Shown piece by piece: positions 27,164 to 36,249 of a DNA stretch of 64,000 nucleotides. The translations under genes and the position numbers were made by a program. Position 1 is the stretch's first letter, and every line of letters starts with the position of its first letter. The DNA lies in the NCBI RefSeq assembly GCF_001282685.1, contig NZ_LN875035.1, positions 2,032,001 to 2,096,000 on the forward strand. Direction: 5' to 3'. A model generated the notes under the pieces. That model did no database searches, was not told where the DNA came from, and saw nothing but the letters and a program-made list of their open reading frames with translations. The DNA is from Niameybacter massiliensis (GTDB taxonomy: Bacteria; Bacillota; Clostridia; Lachnospirales; Cellulosilyticaceae).

Positions 27164-28544
27164 TATCATTCACCTTTCCTATTGCTTTCACAATCTCTTC
27201 AAATTGCATGCCACGTGATGCCTTAAGTAACACGACATCTTCTGATTGAAGAATATTATGAAGGTCAAGAATTAAATCTGTTTTGTCTTTATAGTAGTTT
27301 ACTATTAAAGTATCTTTTTTATGTTTATTTGCACCATCTGCAATATATTTTGCAAGGTCGCCTACTGCGTAGAGGACATCAATTGGAAGCTCTGCCACAT
27401 AGTCACCAACTTGTGCGTGAAGCTCTGGAGCAAATTCTCCCATTTCAAACATATCTCCTAAAATTGCAATTTTTCTTCCTTGTGATTCGTATTCAGCTAA
27501 AACTTTTAAAGAAGCACACATAGAGTCCACGCTAGCATTATACGCATCATCTAGTACAGTAATACCATTTTTTGTCTTAGAAATATTCATACGCATCTTA
27601 CTCGGTGTATATAACTTAAGACCTTCTTTAATTTCATCTTGTGTCATACCTAATTTTTCAGCAATAGCAATGGCTACTAAACTGTTATAAACCATATGAA
27701 TACCAAGTGTTGGTATCACTACATCATATTTGTCATGTGGTGTAATAATCGTTGCATAAGTATCATGTCCCTTTGCTGAAACATTTTCACAACGATAATG
27801 GTTGTTTTCTCCTTCACCAAATTTAATCATTGGCCATTTAGTCACTTCTACTTGACTTAATAAATCATTATCTCCATTTAGACAAAGTAACCCATTTTCT
27901 TTTAAGCCATCCAGAATTTCCAGTTTAGCTTTTAAAATGCCTTCTCTTGAGCCTAAATTTTCAATGTGGGAAGTTCCTACATTTGTAATAACAGCTACAT
28001 CTGGTAGTGCTGTAACACTTAAACGATGAATTTCATTAAAATGATTCATTCCCATTTCAATAACTGCTACTTGGTGTTCAGGTCTTAAATTAAATAATGT
28101 AAGTGGTAAACCTATCTCATTGTTAAAGTTACCTTGTGTTTTTAAAACATTAAATTTTGCACTAAGAACTGCAGCAATCATATCTTTCGTAGAAGTTTTA
28201 CCAACACTCCCTGTTACCCCAATAACCGGAATTTCAAATAAACTTCTATAATATGCCGCAAGATCTAACAATGCCTTCTTGGTATCTGCAACAAAAATAT
28301 GTAACAGACGCTCATCCCTAACTGTTAATTCCTCTGTCAACGTTGCAGTTGCACCAAGTTCTGCCACTGACGTAATAAAGTCATGTGCGTTAAAGCGTTC
28401 CCCCTTTAAAGGAACAAATAAGCTTCCTTCTTTTACTTTTCTTGAATCTGTTTCAATGGCTGTTATAAAGTTATTGCCATCAGGAGGAGTGTTTAAACAT
28501 CTCCCCCCAATAGCGGCAATAATATCTTGTAAAAGCAGTTTCAT
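27156..28544 (-). CDS. murF: UDP-N-acetylmuramoyl-tripeptide--D-alanyl-D-alanine ligase
   Basis: The 462-residue Mur ligase has an N-terminal UDP-binding domain (DSRKVKEGSLFVPLKGERFNAHDF), the P-loop GVTGSVGKTSTKD and a C-terminal segment with VLDDAYNASVDSM and ILGDMFEMGE. It adds D-Ala-D-Ala to complete the stem pentapeptide. Its start overlaps the stop of murE in TAATG. Confidence 0.96.
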   Translation of the reverse strand: MKLLLQDIIAAIGGRCLNTPPDGNNFITAIETDSRKVKEGSLFVPLKGERFNAHDFITSVAELGATATLTEELTVRDERLLHIFVADTKKALLDLAAYYRSLFEIPVIGVTGSVGKTSTKDMIAAVLSAKFNVLKTQGNFNNEIGLPLTLFNLRPEHQVAVIEMGMNHFNEIHRLSVTALPDVAVITNVGTSHIENLGSREGILKAKLEILDGLKENGLLCLNGDNDLLSQVEVTKWPMIKFGEGENNHYRCENVSAKGHDTYATIITPHDKYDVVIPTLGIHMVYNSLVAIAIAEKLGMTQDEIKEGLKLYTPSKMRMNISKTKNGITVLDDAYNASVDSMCASLKVLAEYESQGRKIAILGDMFEMGEFAPELHAQVGDYVAELPIDVLYAVGDLAKYIADGANKHKKDTLIVNYYKDKTDLILDLHNILQSEDVVLLKASRGMQFEEIVKAIGKVNDNE

Positions 28545-29995
28545 TACTCTTCCCCCTGTATAAATGCGCGCACGATTTCTGAATCATCAAAGTGAATAAT
28601 ACGTTCTTTCAAAATTTGATAATTTTCATGTCCCTTTCCTGCAATCAATACAACATCATCTTTTCCTGCACGGTTTAATGCATGGTAAATTGCTTCTTTA
28701 CGGTCTTCCATTTTAATATAGTCTACTTGATGACGCTTTACGCCTACTTCAACTTGATCTAAGATGGCAAAGGGATCTTCACTTCTTGGATTATCTGATG
28801 TAATGATGACTTCATCAGAGTATTTCGCTGCTACTTCTCCCATGAGTGGACGTTTTGTATTATCACGATCACCACCACAACCAAATACTGTGATAATACG
28901 ACCTTTTGCAAATTGCTTGATGGTTTCAAGTACATTTTCAAGTCCATCTGGTGTATGTGCATAGTCTACAAGTACACTATAGCCTTTTGGTGAAGTGAAA
29001 GATTGTACACGACCTGGTACGCCTTTTACACCTTTTAAGTGCTCTACAATAAAGTCCATTGAAAGACCTAATTGTCTAGCAGCACAAATCACTGCAAGTG
29101 TATTATAAACTGTAAACTTACCTGGAATTGGAATTTCTACTTTGAACGTTCCTTCATCTGTTGTAAGTGTATAGGTTACACCCTGAGCTGTAATATGAAT
29201 GTCTGAAGCTCTATAGTCTGCAGGATGATCAATACCATAGGTAATAACTTTACATGTTGCATTCTCCTTCATTACTTGAACATATTCACTATCTTCATTG
29301 AGAATACCTACTTCACAACGGTTAAATAATAAAGCTTTCGCTTTTGCATATTCATCCATTGTTTTATGAAAATCTAAATGGTCTTGTGTTAAATTTGTAA
29401 ACATACCTACTTTAAAAGCACATTCATCTACTCTGTGAAGGGCAAGAGCGTGAGAAGATACTTCCATTAAACAATGACTTACTTCCTCATCTACCATTGT
29501 AGCAAGAAGTTTTTGTAGATCTGCTGATTCTGGTGTTGTATGTTGTGATTTTAAAATGGTGCTACCGATACGATTTTCAATGGTACCAATAATACCAATC
29601 TTCTTATTGTAAGCTTCTAATAATTGACCAAGTAAAAATGTAATACTTGTTTTACCATTTGTGCCTGTTACCCCAACAAGACTAAGTTTCTTAGAAGGAT
29701 TGTCATAGAAATTCACTGCAAGACGTGCCATTACAGTACGTGTATTATCTACCTTAATCACTGTAATACCTTCTTTTTTAATTTCTACTTCATCTTCTAC
29801 CACAATGGTTTTGGCACCATTTTCAATCGCTGCATCAATGTACTTATGTCCATCCGTACTAAACCCCTTAATAGCAATAAAGAGCCCGTTTGTTGTCTTA
29901 ATACGTGAGTCATATATGATTGAATCAACTTCTTGATTAGGCTGACCCATAATCAAGTCGTAGGAAATATCTTTTAATAACGTTATGAGCTTCAT
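28544..29995 (-). CDS. murE: UDP-MurNAc-L-Ala-D-Glu--meso-diaminopimelate ligase
   Basis: This 483-residue Mur ligase has GTNGKT at 111-116, TNLTQDHLDFH and the C-terminal DNPR motif (401-404), which is the recognition signature for meso-diaminopimelate rather than lysine. The wall is therefore predicted to be DAP type. The ATG follows GAGGAGG. It begins the murE-murF-mraY-murD-ftsW run of tightly spaced genes. Confidence 0.96.
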   Translation of the reverse strand: MKLITLLKDISYDLIMGQPNQEVDSIIYDSRIKTTNGLFIAIKGFSTDGHKYIDAAIENGAKTIVVEDEVEIKKEGITVIKVDNTRTVMARLAVNFYDNPSKKLSLVGVTGTNGKTSITFLLGQLLEAYNKKIGIIGTIENRIGSTILKSQHTTPESADLQKLLATMVDEEVSHCLMEVSSHALALHRVDECAFKVGMFTNLTQDHLDFHKTMDEYAKAKALLFNRCEVGILNEDSEYVQVMKENATCKVITYGIDHPADYRASDIHITAQGVTYTLTTDEGTFKVEIPIPGKFTVYNTLAVICAARQLGLSMDFIVEHLKGVKGVPGRVQSFTSPKGYSVLVDYAHTPDGLENVLETIKQFAKGRIITVFGCGGDRDNTKRPLMGEVAAKYSDEVIITSDNPRSEDPFAILDQVEVGVKRHQVDYIKMEDRKEAIYHALNRAGKDDVVLIAGKGHENYQILKERIIHFDDSEIVRAFIQGEE

Positions 29996-30032
29996 AATGT
30001 CCTCCTCATGTAAATATACAAATATCTTAGTT

Positions 30033-30038
30033 ATTATA
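30033..30038 (-). promoter_or_regulatory. Possible extended -10 element upstream of murE
   Basis: TATAAT preceded by TGG (an extended -10) lies about 38 bases before the murE start codon on the minus strand. No good -35 is seen. It may allow murE and the following genes to be expressed without the upstream spoVD. Confidence 0.4.
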
Positions 30039-30067
30039 CCATGACTTGCTAGGATTAAAAAGAGAAG

Positions 30068-32017
30068 TTACTCTGTATATAGAAGAATTTTACTATTTTT
30101 ATTAATCTCTTCTCCTGGAAGTGGGAATTGGTTAAGCACTAAGTCTCCAGAACCAATAAATTCTACTAAAACTTGTGATGAATTTGCTAAAATTTTGGCA
30201 TCTTTCAAAGGTAGTGTTCTAAAGTCAGGTACTTTTACTTTTTGAGTCTCATCTAACTTAAGTTCTGCTTCATTATAGACTGGCTCAATACCTAAGTAAG
30301 GAAGCGTATTTGCCATAATTGTTTGCATAACTGGACCAGCTACAGCACCACCATAGTAAACACCTTTAGGTTCATCAATCAGAACAAGCCCTATCACTTG
30401 AGGGTCATCTGCTGGTGCAAATGCCATAAAGGAAGCAATATATTTTCCAGAACCACGAGGTAATTTTTGTGATGTGGCTGTCTTACCACCAATACGGTAA
30501 CCTGGAATATAAGTTTTGCTACCTGTTCCTTCACTTACTACACTTTCTAAGATAACACGCATTTGATCACTGGTTTTAGTTGAAATAATTTGTTCTCCTT
30601 TATCATACTCAAATGCCTGTAAGACGTTTCCAGAATCATCTACAATTTCTTTCCCAAAATGAGGTGTAATAGTGTATCCACCGTTGATAATGGCTGATGC
30701 AGAACTCAGAAGTTGAAGGGGTGTAATTTGAAATGACTGACCAAATGACATAGTTGCAAGTTCTACTGGCCCCATCTTATCTGCTGAGTACATAATACCT
30801 ACAGCTTCTCCTGGAAGATCAACACCTGTTTTCTTTTTAAATCCAAATTGGACCATATAGTCATGGAATCTAGTTGCACCGATTCTTTCACCTACTTCCA
30901 TAAATACAGGGTTACAAGAATTCTGTACGCCTTGTACGAAAGTTTGATGTCCATGATTCCTTGGACTTCTCCAACACTTAATCGTACGTCCACCTACTAC
31001 TTTACTTCCATTACAGTTAAATTCACTTTCTGGTGTAATAACACCACTTTCTAGTCCCATAGCTGATGTAAATACTTTAAATGTAGAACCAGGCTCATAA
31101 GTATCATTAATCGTAAAGTTACGCCACATTGCATTTAAGTAATCTTGCTTTTCTTTATATGTATATGTATGCCAGTTGGCAGAAAGCTCGGGATCATTAA
31201 TGGTAAAAGGTTCATTAAGATCATATGTAGGATAGTTGGCCATTGCATAGATTTCGCCATTTTGAGGATTCATCAATACAATACTACCACGTTTGGCTTG
31301 TTTCTCTGTTACAACTTTTTCTATTGCTTGTGCTGCATATTCTTGAAGGGTAACATCTAGTGTGGTTACTAAATTAGTACCATTTTCAGGGTCAATACGT
31401 ACTTCTACTTCTTCTTCTCTTCTTTCTCCATGTCCATTTGTCTCCATTAAGATTTTACCTTCTGTACCTTTTAGGTAAGAATCATATTGAACTTCTAGGC
31501 CTACAATACCTTGGTTATCTTTTCCTACAAATCCAATAACTTGTGCTGCAAGTGAGCCATATGGATAATAACGTTTTGAGTCTTCATCTACTTTAACCCC
31601 TGGTAAATTCATATTTCGAATTTCATCTGCAATATCTTTATCTACTTTAGTCTTAATACGTTCAAATGCCACACGCTTGGTAACCTTTTTGTACACTTCG
31701 TCATAGTTCATCTCCAGTTTCTCGGATAGAATTTTTGCTACCATTGCAGGGTCTGTTATTTGAGCATGTACGACACCAATAGTGGATACAGAACCACTTT
31801 GTGCAAGGACCTTCCCTGTTCGATCGTAAATTGTTCCTCTTGTTGGTGAAATTAATCGGTCCCTTGTATGTTGTTCAAATGCCTTATCTTGTAAAAAGCC
31901 CCCCATGCCAATTTGCACATATCCTAGCCTTACAATGAGAGCAATTAAAGCCACGGCAAATAGAACACTACAGATCATAATACGCTTTTTAATCGTTGTT
32001 GGTACTTGTTTTTTCAC
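30068..32017 (-). CDS. spoVD: Class B penicillin-binding protein, stage V sporulation protein D type
   Basis: The 649-residue protein has an N-terminal membrane anchor, a PBP dimerisation domain, a transpeptidase domain and one C-terminal PASTA domain (about 590-649), as in SpoVD. Motifs: STFK (Ser311), SCN (367-369) and, unusually, KTA (512-514) where most PBPs have KTG. In Bacillus SpoVD makes spore cortex with SpoVE. It is the second PBP gene of the dcw cluster, as spoVD is in Bacillus. The GTG start at 32017 is used; its GGGAGG binding site lies inside a long hairpin. Confidence 0.9.
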   Translation of the reverse strand: MKKQVPTTIKKRIMICSVLFAVALIALIVRLGYVQIGMGGFLQDKAFEQHTRDRLISPTRGTIYDRTGKVLAQSGSVSTIGVVHAQITDPAMVAKILSEKLEMNYDEVYKKVTKRVAFERIKTKVDKDIADEIRNMNLPGVKVDEDSKRYYPYGSLAAQVIGFVGKDNQGIVGLEVQYDSYLKGTEGKILMETNGHGERREEEVEVRIDPENGTNLVTTLDVTLQEYAAQAIEKVVTEKQAKRGSIVLMNPQNGEIYAMANYPTYDLNEPFTINDPELSANWHTYTYKEKQDYLNAMWRNFTINDTYEPGSTFKVFTSAMGLESGVITPESEFNCNGSKVVGGRTIKCWRSPRNHGHQTFVQGVQNSCNPVFMEVGERIGATRFHDYMVQFGFKKKTGVDLPGEAVGIMYSADKMGPVELATMSFGQSFQITPLQLLSSASAIINGGYTITPHFGKEIVDDSGNVLQAFEYDKGEQIISTKTSDQMRVILESVVSEGTGSKTYIPGYRIGGKTATSQKLPRGSGKYIASFMAFAPADDPQVIGLVLIDEPKGVYYGGAVAGPVMQTIMANTLPYLGIEPVYNEAELKLDETQKVKVPDFRTLPLKDAKILANSSQVLVEFIGSGDLVLNQFPLPGEEINKNSKILLYTE

Positions 32018-32021
32018 TGCA

Positions 32022-32079
32022 AAAGCCTCCCTTATAAAAATACATCTTCTATTAAATGTATTTTTATAAGGGAGGCTTT
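32022..32079 (-). promoter_or_regulatory. 24-bp hairpin masking the spoVD ribosome binding site
   Basis: Positions 32022-32045 and 32056-32079 are perfect reverse complements (24 bp, 10-nt loop). The 3' arm on the minus strand holds GGGAGG (32026-32031), eight bases before the GTG start of spoVD. There is no T tract after the hairpin, so it is not a normal terminator. Read-through transcripts from pbpB should fold it and block translation. Confidence 0.75.
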
Positions 32080-32083
32080 ATGC
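32055..32083 (-). promoter_or_regulatory. Candidate sigma-E promoter for spoVD
   Basis: GCATAAA (32077-32083) and AATACATT (32055-32062) are separated by 14 bp on the minus strand. They resemble the Bacillus sigma-E consensus (GHATATT, 14 bp, CATACAHT) with three mismatches. Initiation seven to nine bases downstream would fall in the loop of the masking hairpin. Confidence 0.5.
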
Positions 32084-32087
32084 TCAT

Positions 32088-34256
32088 TTATTGCATTGTT
32101 TGTACAATTATTTTACTACCCTTTTCAATTTTGGTTCCTGCTTTAGGTACCTGATGGCTAATTGTACCATCGGATGCCCCTTCTAAACTAAAGACACCAT
32201 CTACTATACGCCTTGCTTCATCTACTGTTAAACCTTCTAGCTCTGGAACAAGAGAAATTTCTTTTCCTTCTTCCGCTTCTAGATAAAGTTTAACTGTATC
32301 CTCTAATGGAAGCTTCGTTCCTTCTACTGGATATTGGTTGACGATTTTATTTCCTACCCCTATCACTTCATAGTTAAGGTTTTCAACTTCTAGACGTTTA
32401 ATACCATCATATAGATCTAAATCTACAACACTTGGCACAATTGACATATCTACAATTGGAAGACTATCATCCCCTGTTGGTTCAATGCCTAAGTAAGGGA
32501 GTACATTTTCCATAATCTCTTTAAATGCCAATTTAGGTGTCGGATCTGTTTCTCCAATCTCATCAAATAAGACGAGTGCAACTACTTCCGGGTCATCTGC
32601 TGGTGCATATCCCATAAAGGATAAGATATGCTTTCCTTCACCACGTGGTAATTTTTCCGCTGTACCTGTTTTACCCCCAACGGAGTAGCCTGGCACAGCA
32701 GCTGCCGCACCTGTACCTGTCTTTACTACTGATTCCATATACTGCTGAACTTGACTTGTTGTCGCATCTGAGAAAATTTGACGTCTTACTTGAGGTATTG
32801 CCTCACTTAGTACATTGTTTTCATTATCAATCACTTTAGAAACAATATAAGGCTGCATTAAGTTCCCGCCATTAAGTAATGATGAAAATGCCGTAATAAG
32901 CTGAACCGGTGTCACTGTAAAAGTCTGTCCAATAGAACTTGTTGCTTTTTGAACTGGTCCTAATCCATTTAAGCTATGAATCATCCCTGCTGCTTCACCT
33001 GGTAAAGTAATCTGTGTTGTTTCACCAAATCCAAATTTTACAAAATACTCATAAAAAATCTCATCGGGAATATGTTGACTAATTTCAATCATCGCCGAGT
33101 TACAAGAGTTTGCAATAGCTTGTTCTAATGTCTGTACACCATGTCCTTGTCGTTTCCAACATCTAATTTTATCTGGTCCTACTTGACTTACGCCCGTACA
33201 GTTATAGTGTGCGCTTAAATCAATCAATCCCTCTTCTATAGCTTCTCCTACTAGAAGAGGTTTAAATGTGGACCCTGGTTCATATGGAATTTGAATATTG
33301 TAATTCTTCCATGCACGGTTTAAGGCTGCAGCTTGTTCTTCACTTGTTAGTGCATCCCAAGCCGCTTTACCCATTTGTTCAGTTAAATTAGTATATGTAT
33401 TAGGGTCATAGTATGGATAAGAATACATACTATAGATTTCGCCTGTTTTAGGATTCATAATAATTGCTGCAGCATTAAGTGGTTTAACCTCTTCTACATA
33501 CTTATTCATAGTTTGCTCAACATATTGTTGAATCACCTCATCTAAAGTAAGTACAATTGTATCTCCCTTTTGTGGTGCAGCTACTTCTGTTGTCACAATA
33601 CTTTCCTCTTGTAACTTAGAATAGATACGCCCAGGTTTCCCTAGCATTTCTTGATTATATGCTTGTTCAATTCCATATTGACCTTCCGTCTTGTTGTAAA
33701 ACCCTATAGTTTGAGCTGCTAAGCTACCTTTTGGATAATTACGCACAAAACTTTCTTCAAAATAAATACCTTTTACTTTAGCATCTTTAAGCATCATCAT
33801 ATCTTCTGCACTAATATCTTTCATCAATATACGATAATGACTATCCGGTGCACCTTCAACAATAGCTTTAATATCCGCTACACTCTTCTTACTATATTCA
33901 GCAAGGGTATTATAAGTATGTTCCTGTTGCTCATCTACTAGCTTCAAAATGTTAATCGGATCTAAAATAACATGATAAGAAAGCATACTTGTTGCAATCG
34001 TCTTATTATTACGATCTACAATACTTCCTCTTAGAGCATCTACTTCTTTTTCTGTACTCATTAACCTTGATCTTACTTGCTTTTCAAACTCTTCCCCTTT
34101 AACAATCTTAAAGTATCCAATACGGTATACTAAAAGTGCTACGCAAAAAAGCATCAGTCCTTTGACCCACCTCATACGTATTTGCATACGTTTCATATAA
34201 TCTGATTGCTTTGTTCCATAGACGTTTTTCTTCTTTTTGTTTACTTTTTTACTCAT
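32088..34256 (-). CDS. pbpB: Class B penicillin-binding protein, division transpeptidase (PBP2B/FtsI)
   Basis: This 722-residue protein has a basic cytoplasmic N-terminus, one membrane segment (about 31-50), the PBP dimer domain, a transpeptidase domain with STFK (Ser329), SCN (384-386) and KTG (529-531), and two C-terminal PASTA domains (from about 610). Length and position after ftsL match Bacillus PBP2B, the septal transpeptidase. It cross-links septal peptidoglycan outside the membrane. Confidence 0.92.
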   Translation of the reverse strand: MSKKVNKKKKNVYGTKQSDYMKRMQIRMRWVKGLMLFCVALLVYRIGYFKIVKGEEFEKQVRSRLMSTEKEVDALRGSIVDRNNKTIATSMLSYHVILDPINILKLVDEQQEHTYNTLAEYSKKSVADIKAIVEGAPDSHYRILMKDISAEDMMMLKDAKVKGIYFEESFVRNYPKGSLAAQTIGFYNKTEGQYGIEQAYNQEMLGKPGRIYSKLQEESIVTTEVAAPQKGDTIVLTLDEVIQQYVEQTMNKYVEEVKPLNAAAIIMNPKTGEIYSMYSYPYYDPNTYTNLTEQMGKAAWDALTSEEQAAALNRAWKNYNIQIPYEPGSTFKPLLVGEAIEEGLIDLSAHYNCTGVSQVGPDKIRCWKRQGHGVQTLEQAIANSCNSAMIEISQHIPDEIFYEYFVKFGFGETTQITLPGEAAGMIHSLNGLGPVQKATSSIGQTFTVTPVQLITAFSSLLNGGNLMQPYIVSKVIDNENNVLSEAIPQVRRQIFSDATTSQVQQYMESVVKTGTGAAAAVPGYSVGGKTGTAEKLPRGEGKHILSFMGYAPADDPEVVALVLFDEIGETDPTPKLAFKEIMENVLPYLGIEPTGDDSLPIVDMSIVPSVVDLDLYDGIKRLEVENLNYEVIGVGNKIVNQYPVEGTKLPLEDTVKLYLEAEEGKEISLVPELEGLTVDEARRIVDGVFSLEGASDGTISHQVPKAGTKIEKGSKIIVQTMQ

Positions 34257-34267
34257 TTTCTAGCCTC

Positions 34268-34711
34268 TTATTCATCATAAACCGTATAACTTTCCTGATC
34301 TAAACTTAGATAAACCACTTGATGTGGAAGTGGCTCAGACATATTAAGTTGCTCTTTTGCTACTTGTTGAATATGTTCTAAGTTAAGATTTGCCGCAATT
34401 GTAGCTTGTACACTATTGATAGCGCTTTGTGTTTCACGTAACTCCGTATTAATAAGCTTTAACTCACGCTGCTTAATAGCTAAATCTGAAGTTACGCTTA
34501 CAAAACAAAAAGCGCCTACAAATAGAACAAGTCCACATACAGACATTTTACATCCAAAAATAATATCTTCTTTTGAACGTTTTTGTGGCTTTGGACGTTT
34601 TAACGGTGTAGAATCTGGTTTCGTTTCTGGTAAACGATAAGGTGAGTCTAAATAGTTAGGTGCTTCAGATCCGTATTGATAATGATATCTTCGTTTTGGA
34701 TAGTCAGCCAT
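34268..34711 (-). CDS. ftsL: FtsL-like cell division protein
   Basis: The 147-residue protein has a basic, Pro/Tyr-rich cytoplasmic tail of about 50 residues, one transmembrane helix (about 53-75) and an extracellular coiled-coil (KQRELKLINTELRETQSAINSV), the FtsL/DivIC layout. Sequence conservation is low in this family, so position between rsmH and pbpB is the main support. It would recruit PBP2B and FtsW with DivIC. Confidence 0.82.
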   Translation of the reverse strand: MADYPKRRYHYQYGSEAPNYLDSPYRLPETKPDSTPLKRPKPQKRSKEDIIFGCKMSVCGLVLFVGAFCFVSVTSDLAIKQRELKLINTELRETQSAINSVQATIAANLNLEHIQQVAKEQLNMSEPLPHQVVYLSLDQESYTVYDE

Positions 34712-34737
34712 CTAAATTCCCTCCCGATACTCTATTT

Positions 34738-35673
34738 TTATAATTTCTCTATAATTCTTAATTTCGCGCTTCTTGCTCTAGGGTTAAATTCAAGTTCTTC
34801 TTCTGATGGTAGAATAGGTTTTCTTGTAATCACGCGCACTTGTGGTGTCTTACCACATATACACATTGGTATATTTCTTGGGCATGTACAAGGGTCTTCT
34901 AATTCTTTAAAAGTGTGTTTTACAATCCTGTCTTCAATAGAGTGGAATGTAATGATACAAAGTCTTCCACCTTTTTTCAAGTAAGGTACTACATCTAAAA
35001 TAGTAGGTCTAATAATATCTAATTCTTTATTTACTTCAATACGAATAGCTTGGAATGTACGTTTAGCTGGATGTGGACCGTCTTTACGTGCTTTTGCTGG
35101 AATTGCTCTTTTGATGACATCCACAAGTTCATGTGTTGTTTCAATAGGCTTTTCTTGTCTTGTCTCTACAACAAATTGCGCAATACGTCTAGCCCAATTT
35201 TCTTCACCATAAGACTTAATTACTTTAAAGAGTTCATCTTCGCTATATTCATTGACCACTTCATAAGCTGAAAAATCACTTTCCTGATTCATACGCATAT
35301 CAAGTGGTGCATCATGCATATAAGAAAAACCACGAGAAGGTTCATCTAATTGATGAGAAGATACACCAAGGTCAATAAGCATCCCATCTATTCCGTCTGG
35401 AGCATGCTCTTTTAAAATTTCTGCCACCTCTGAAAAGTTATTATGAACCAATGTAACTTGTGGTTTCACATGTGCTAACCTTTCTGTTGAAGCTTTTAGT
35501 GCGTTTGTGTCCTGATCGATGCCAATAAAGTGTCCCTTTTCACTTAATCTCTTGCATACTTCTCCAGCGTGTCCAGCACCACCTAGCGTGCCATCAGCAT
35601 AAGTGCCATCTTCTTTAATATCAAGTCCTTCTATACATTCATTTAATAATACTGATACATGTTCAAAATTCAT
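34738..35673 (-). CDS. rsmH: 16S rRNA (cytosine-1402-N4)-methyltransferase
   Basis: This 311-residue enzyme (MraW) has [15 protein letters not shown] at the start, the SAM-binding [25 protein letters not shown], and [18 protein letters not shown] near the end. It methylates C1402 of 16S rRNA. I choose the ATG at 35673 (NFEHVSVL) because the AGAGGTGA site is correctly spaced; the ATG two codons upstream is not. It follows mraZ by 12 bp. Confidence 0.95.
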   Translation of the reverse strand: MNFEHVSVLLNECIEGLDIKEDGTYADGTLGGAGHAGEVCKRLSEKGHFIGIDQDTNALKASTERLAHVKPQVTLVHNNFSEVAEILKEHAPDGIDGMLIDLGVSSHQLDEPSRGFSYMHDAPLDMRMNQESDFSAYEVVNEYSEDELFKVIKSYGEENWARRIAQFVVETRQEKPIETTHELVDVIKRAIPAKARKDGPHPAKRTFQAIRIEVNKELDIIRPTILDVVPYLKKGGRLCIITFHSIEDRIVKHTFKELEDPCTCPRNIPMCICGKTPQVRVITRKPILPSEEELEFNPRARSAKLRIIEKL

Positions 35674-35685
35674 TGTCATTCACCT

Positions 35686-36114
35686 CTATATTCCTAATGA
35701 TTCCATTTGTTCTGCTAAGGCATTTGCATCAAAAGCATCGTCATTATAGGCATCCCACTGACTACTACTCCAAACTTCTATGCGATTTCCCATACCTATA
35801 AATACTATGTCTTTTTCTATACTGGAATATACTTTCAAATGACTAGGAATTAAAATTCTTCCTTGTTTATCAGGTGTACATTCTACAGCTCCCGCTAAGA
35901 AAAATCGTACAAATTTACGGGCATTCGTATTCGTTAAAGGAAGTTCCTTTAACTTTTGTTCAAAGCTTGTCCATTCATCTTGGGGATAAACAAATAGACA
36001 TCCATCTAAGCCTTTTGTAAGTATAAAGCTTGTTCCTAGTTGTTCCCTATATTTAGCTGGTACGACAACTCTACTTTTGTCATCTAAACTATATTGGTAC
36101 TCACCAATGAACAT
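35686..36114 (-). CDS. mraZ: Transcriptional regulator MraZ
   Basis: The 142-residue protein contains two SpoVT-AbrB-like MraZ domains (FIGEYQYSLDDKSRVVVPAKYR and ECTPDKQGRILIPSHLK), each with the DxKGR-like signature. MraZ forms rings that bind GTGG-type repeats in front of its own gene and represses the dcw cluster in the species studied. The ATG at 36114 is chosen because it starts the domain; the longer frame would translate the operator repeats. Confidence 0.95.
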   Translation of the reverse strand: MFIGEYQYSLDDKSRVVVPAKYREQLGTSFILTKGLDGCLFVYPQDEWTSFEQKLKELPLTNTNARKFVRFFLAGAVECTPDKQGRILIPSHLKVYSSIEKDIVFIGMGNRIEVWSSSQWDAYNDDAFDANALAEQMESLGI

Positions 36115-36117
36115 GCC

Positions 36118-36162
36118 CCACTTCTCCCCCTTTATTCCCCACTTCGAACCACTTTCAACCAC
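36118..36162 (-). promoter_or_regulatory. MraZ operator: GTGG repeats
   Basis: On the minus strand GTGG occurs at 36159-36162, 36149-36152 and 36139-36142, exactly 10 bp apart, each preceded by AA, and again at 36118-36121. MraZ is known to bind several GTGGG-type boxes in tandem with a 10-bp period. The cluster lies between the predicted transcription start and the mraZ ATG and surrounds its binding site. Confidence 0.8.
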
Positions 36163-36170
36163 TTTCTTCT

Positions 36171-36199
36171 ATTCTATTGCTTTCTAGCTAACATTTCAA
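36171..36199 (-). promoter_or_regulatory. Predicted sigma-A promoter of the dcw cluster
   Basis: TTGAAA (36194-36199) and TAGAAT (36171-36176) with a 17-bp spacer on the minus strand. Initiation near 36164 would place the MraZ boxes at the very start of the transcript. Confidence 0.75.
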
Positions 36200-36218
36200 G
36201 TCATTTTGATTAAAAGAT

Positions 36219-36249
36219 AAAAAAAAACTAGTGCCTAAGGCACTAGTTT
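36219..36249 (-). terminator. Strong terminator after the Spo0E-like gene
   Basis: AAACTAGTGCC pairs perfectly with GGCACTAGTTT and is followed by nine T residues on the minus strand. The stop codon of the small gene lies in the first bases of the stem. Confidence 0.92.

Noticed and set aside
35686-36162. Longer MraZ frame starting at 36162
   Set aside because: The extension is just a translation of the GTGG operator repeats; the conserved protein starts at the ATG at 36114.
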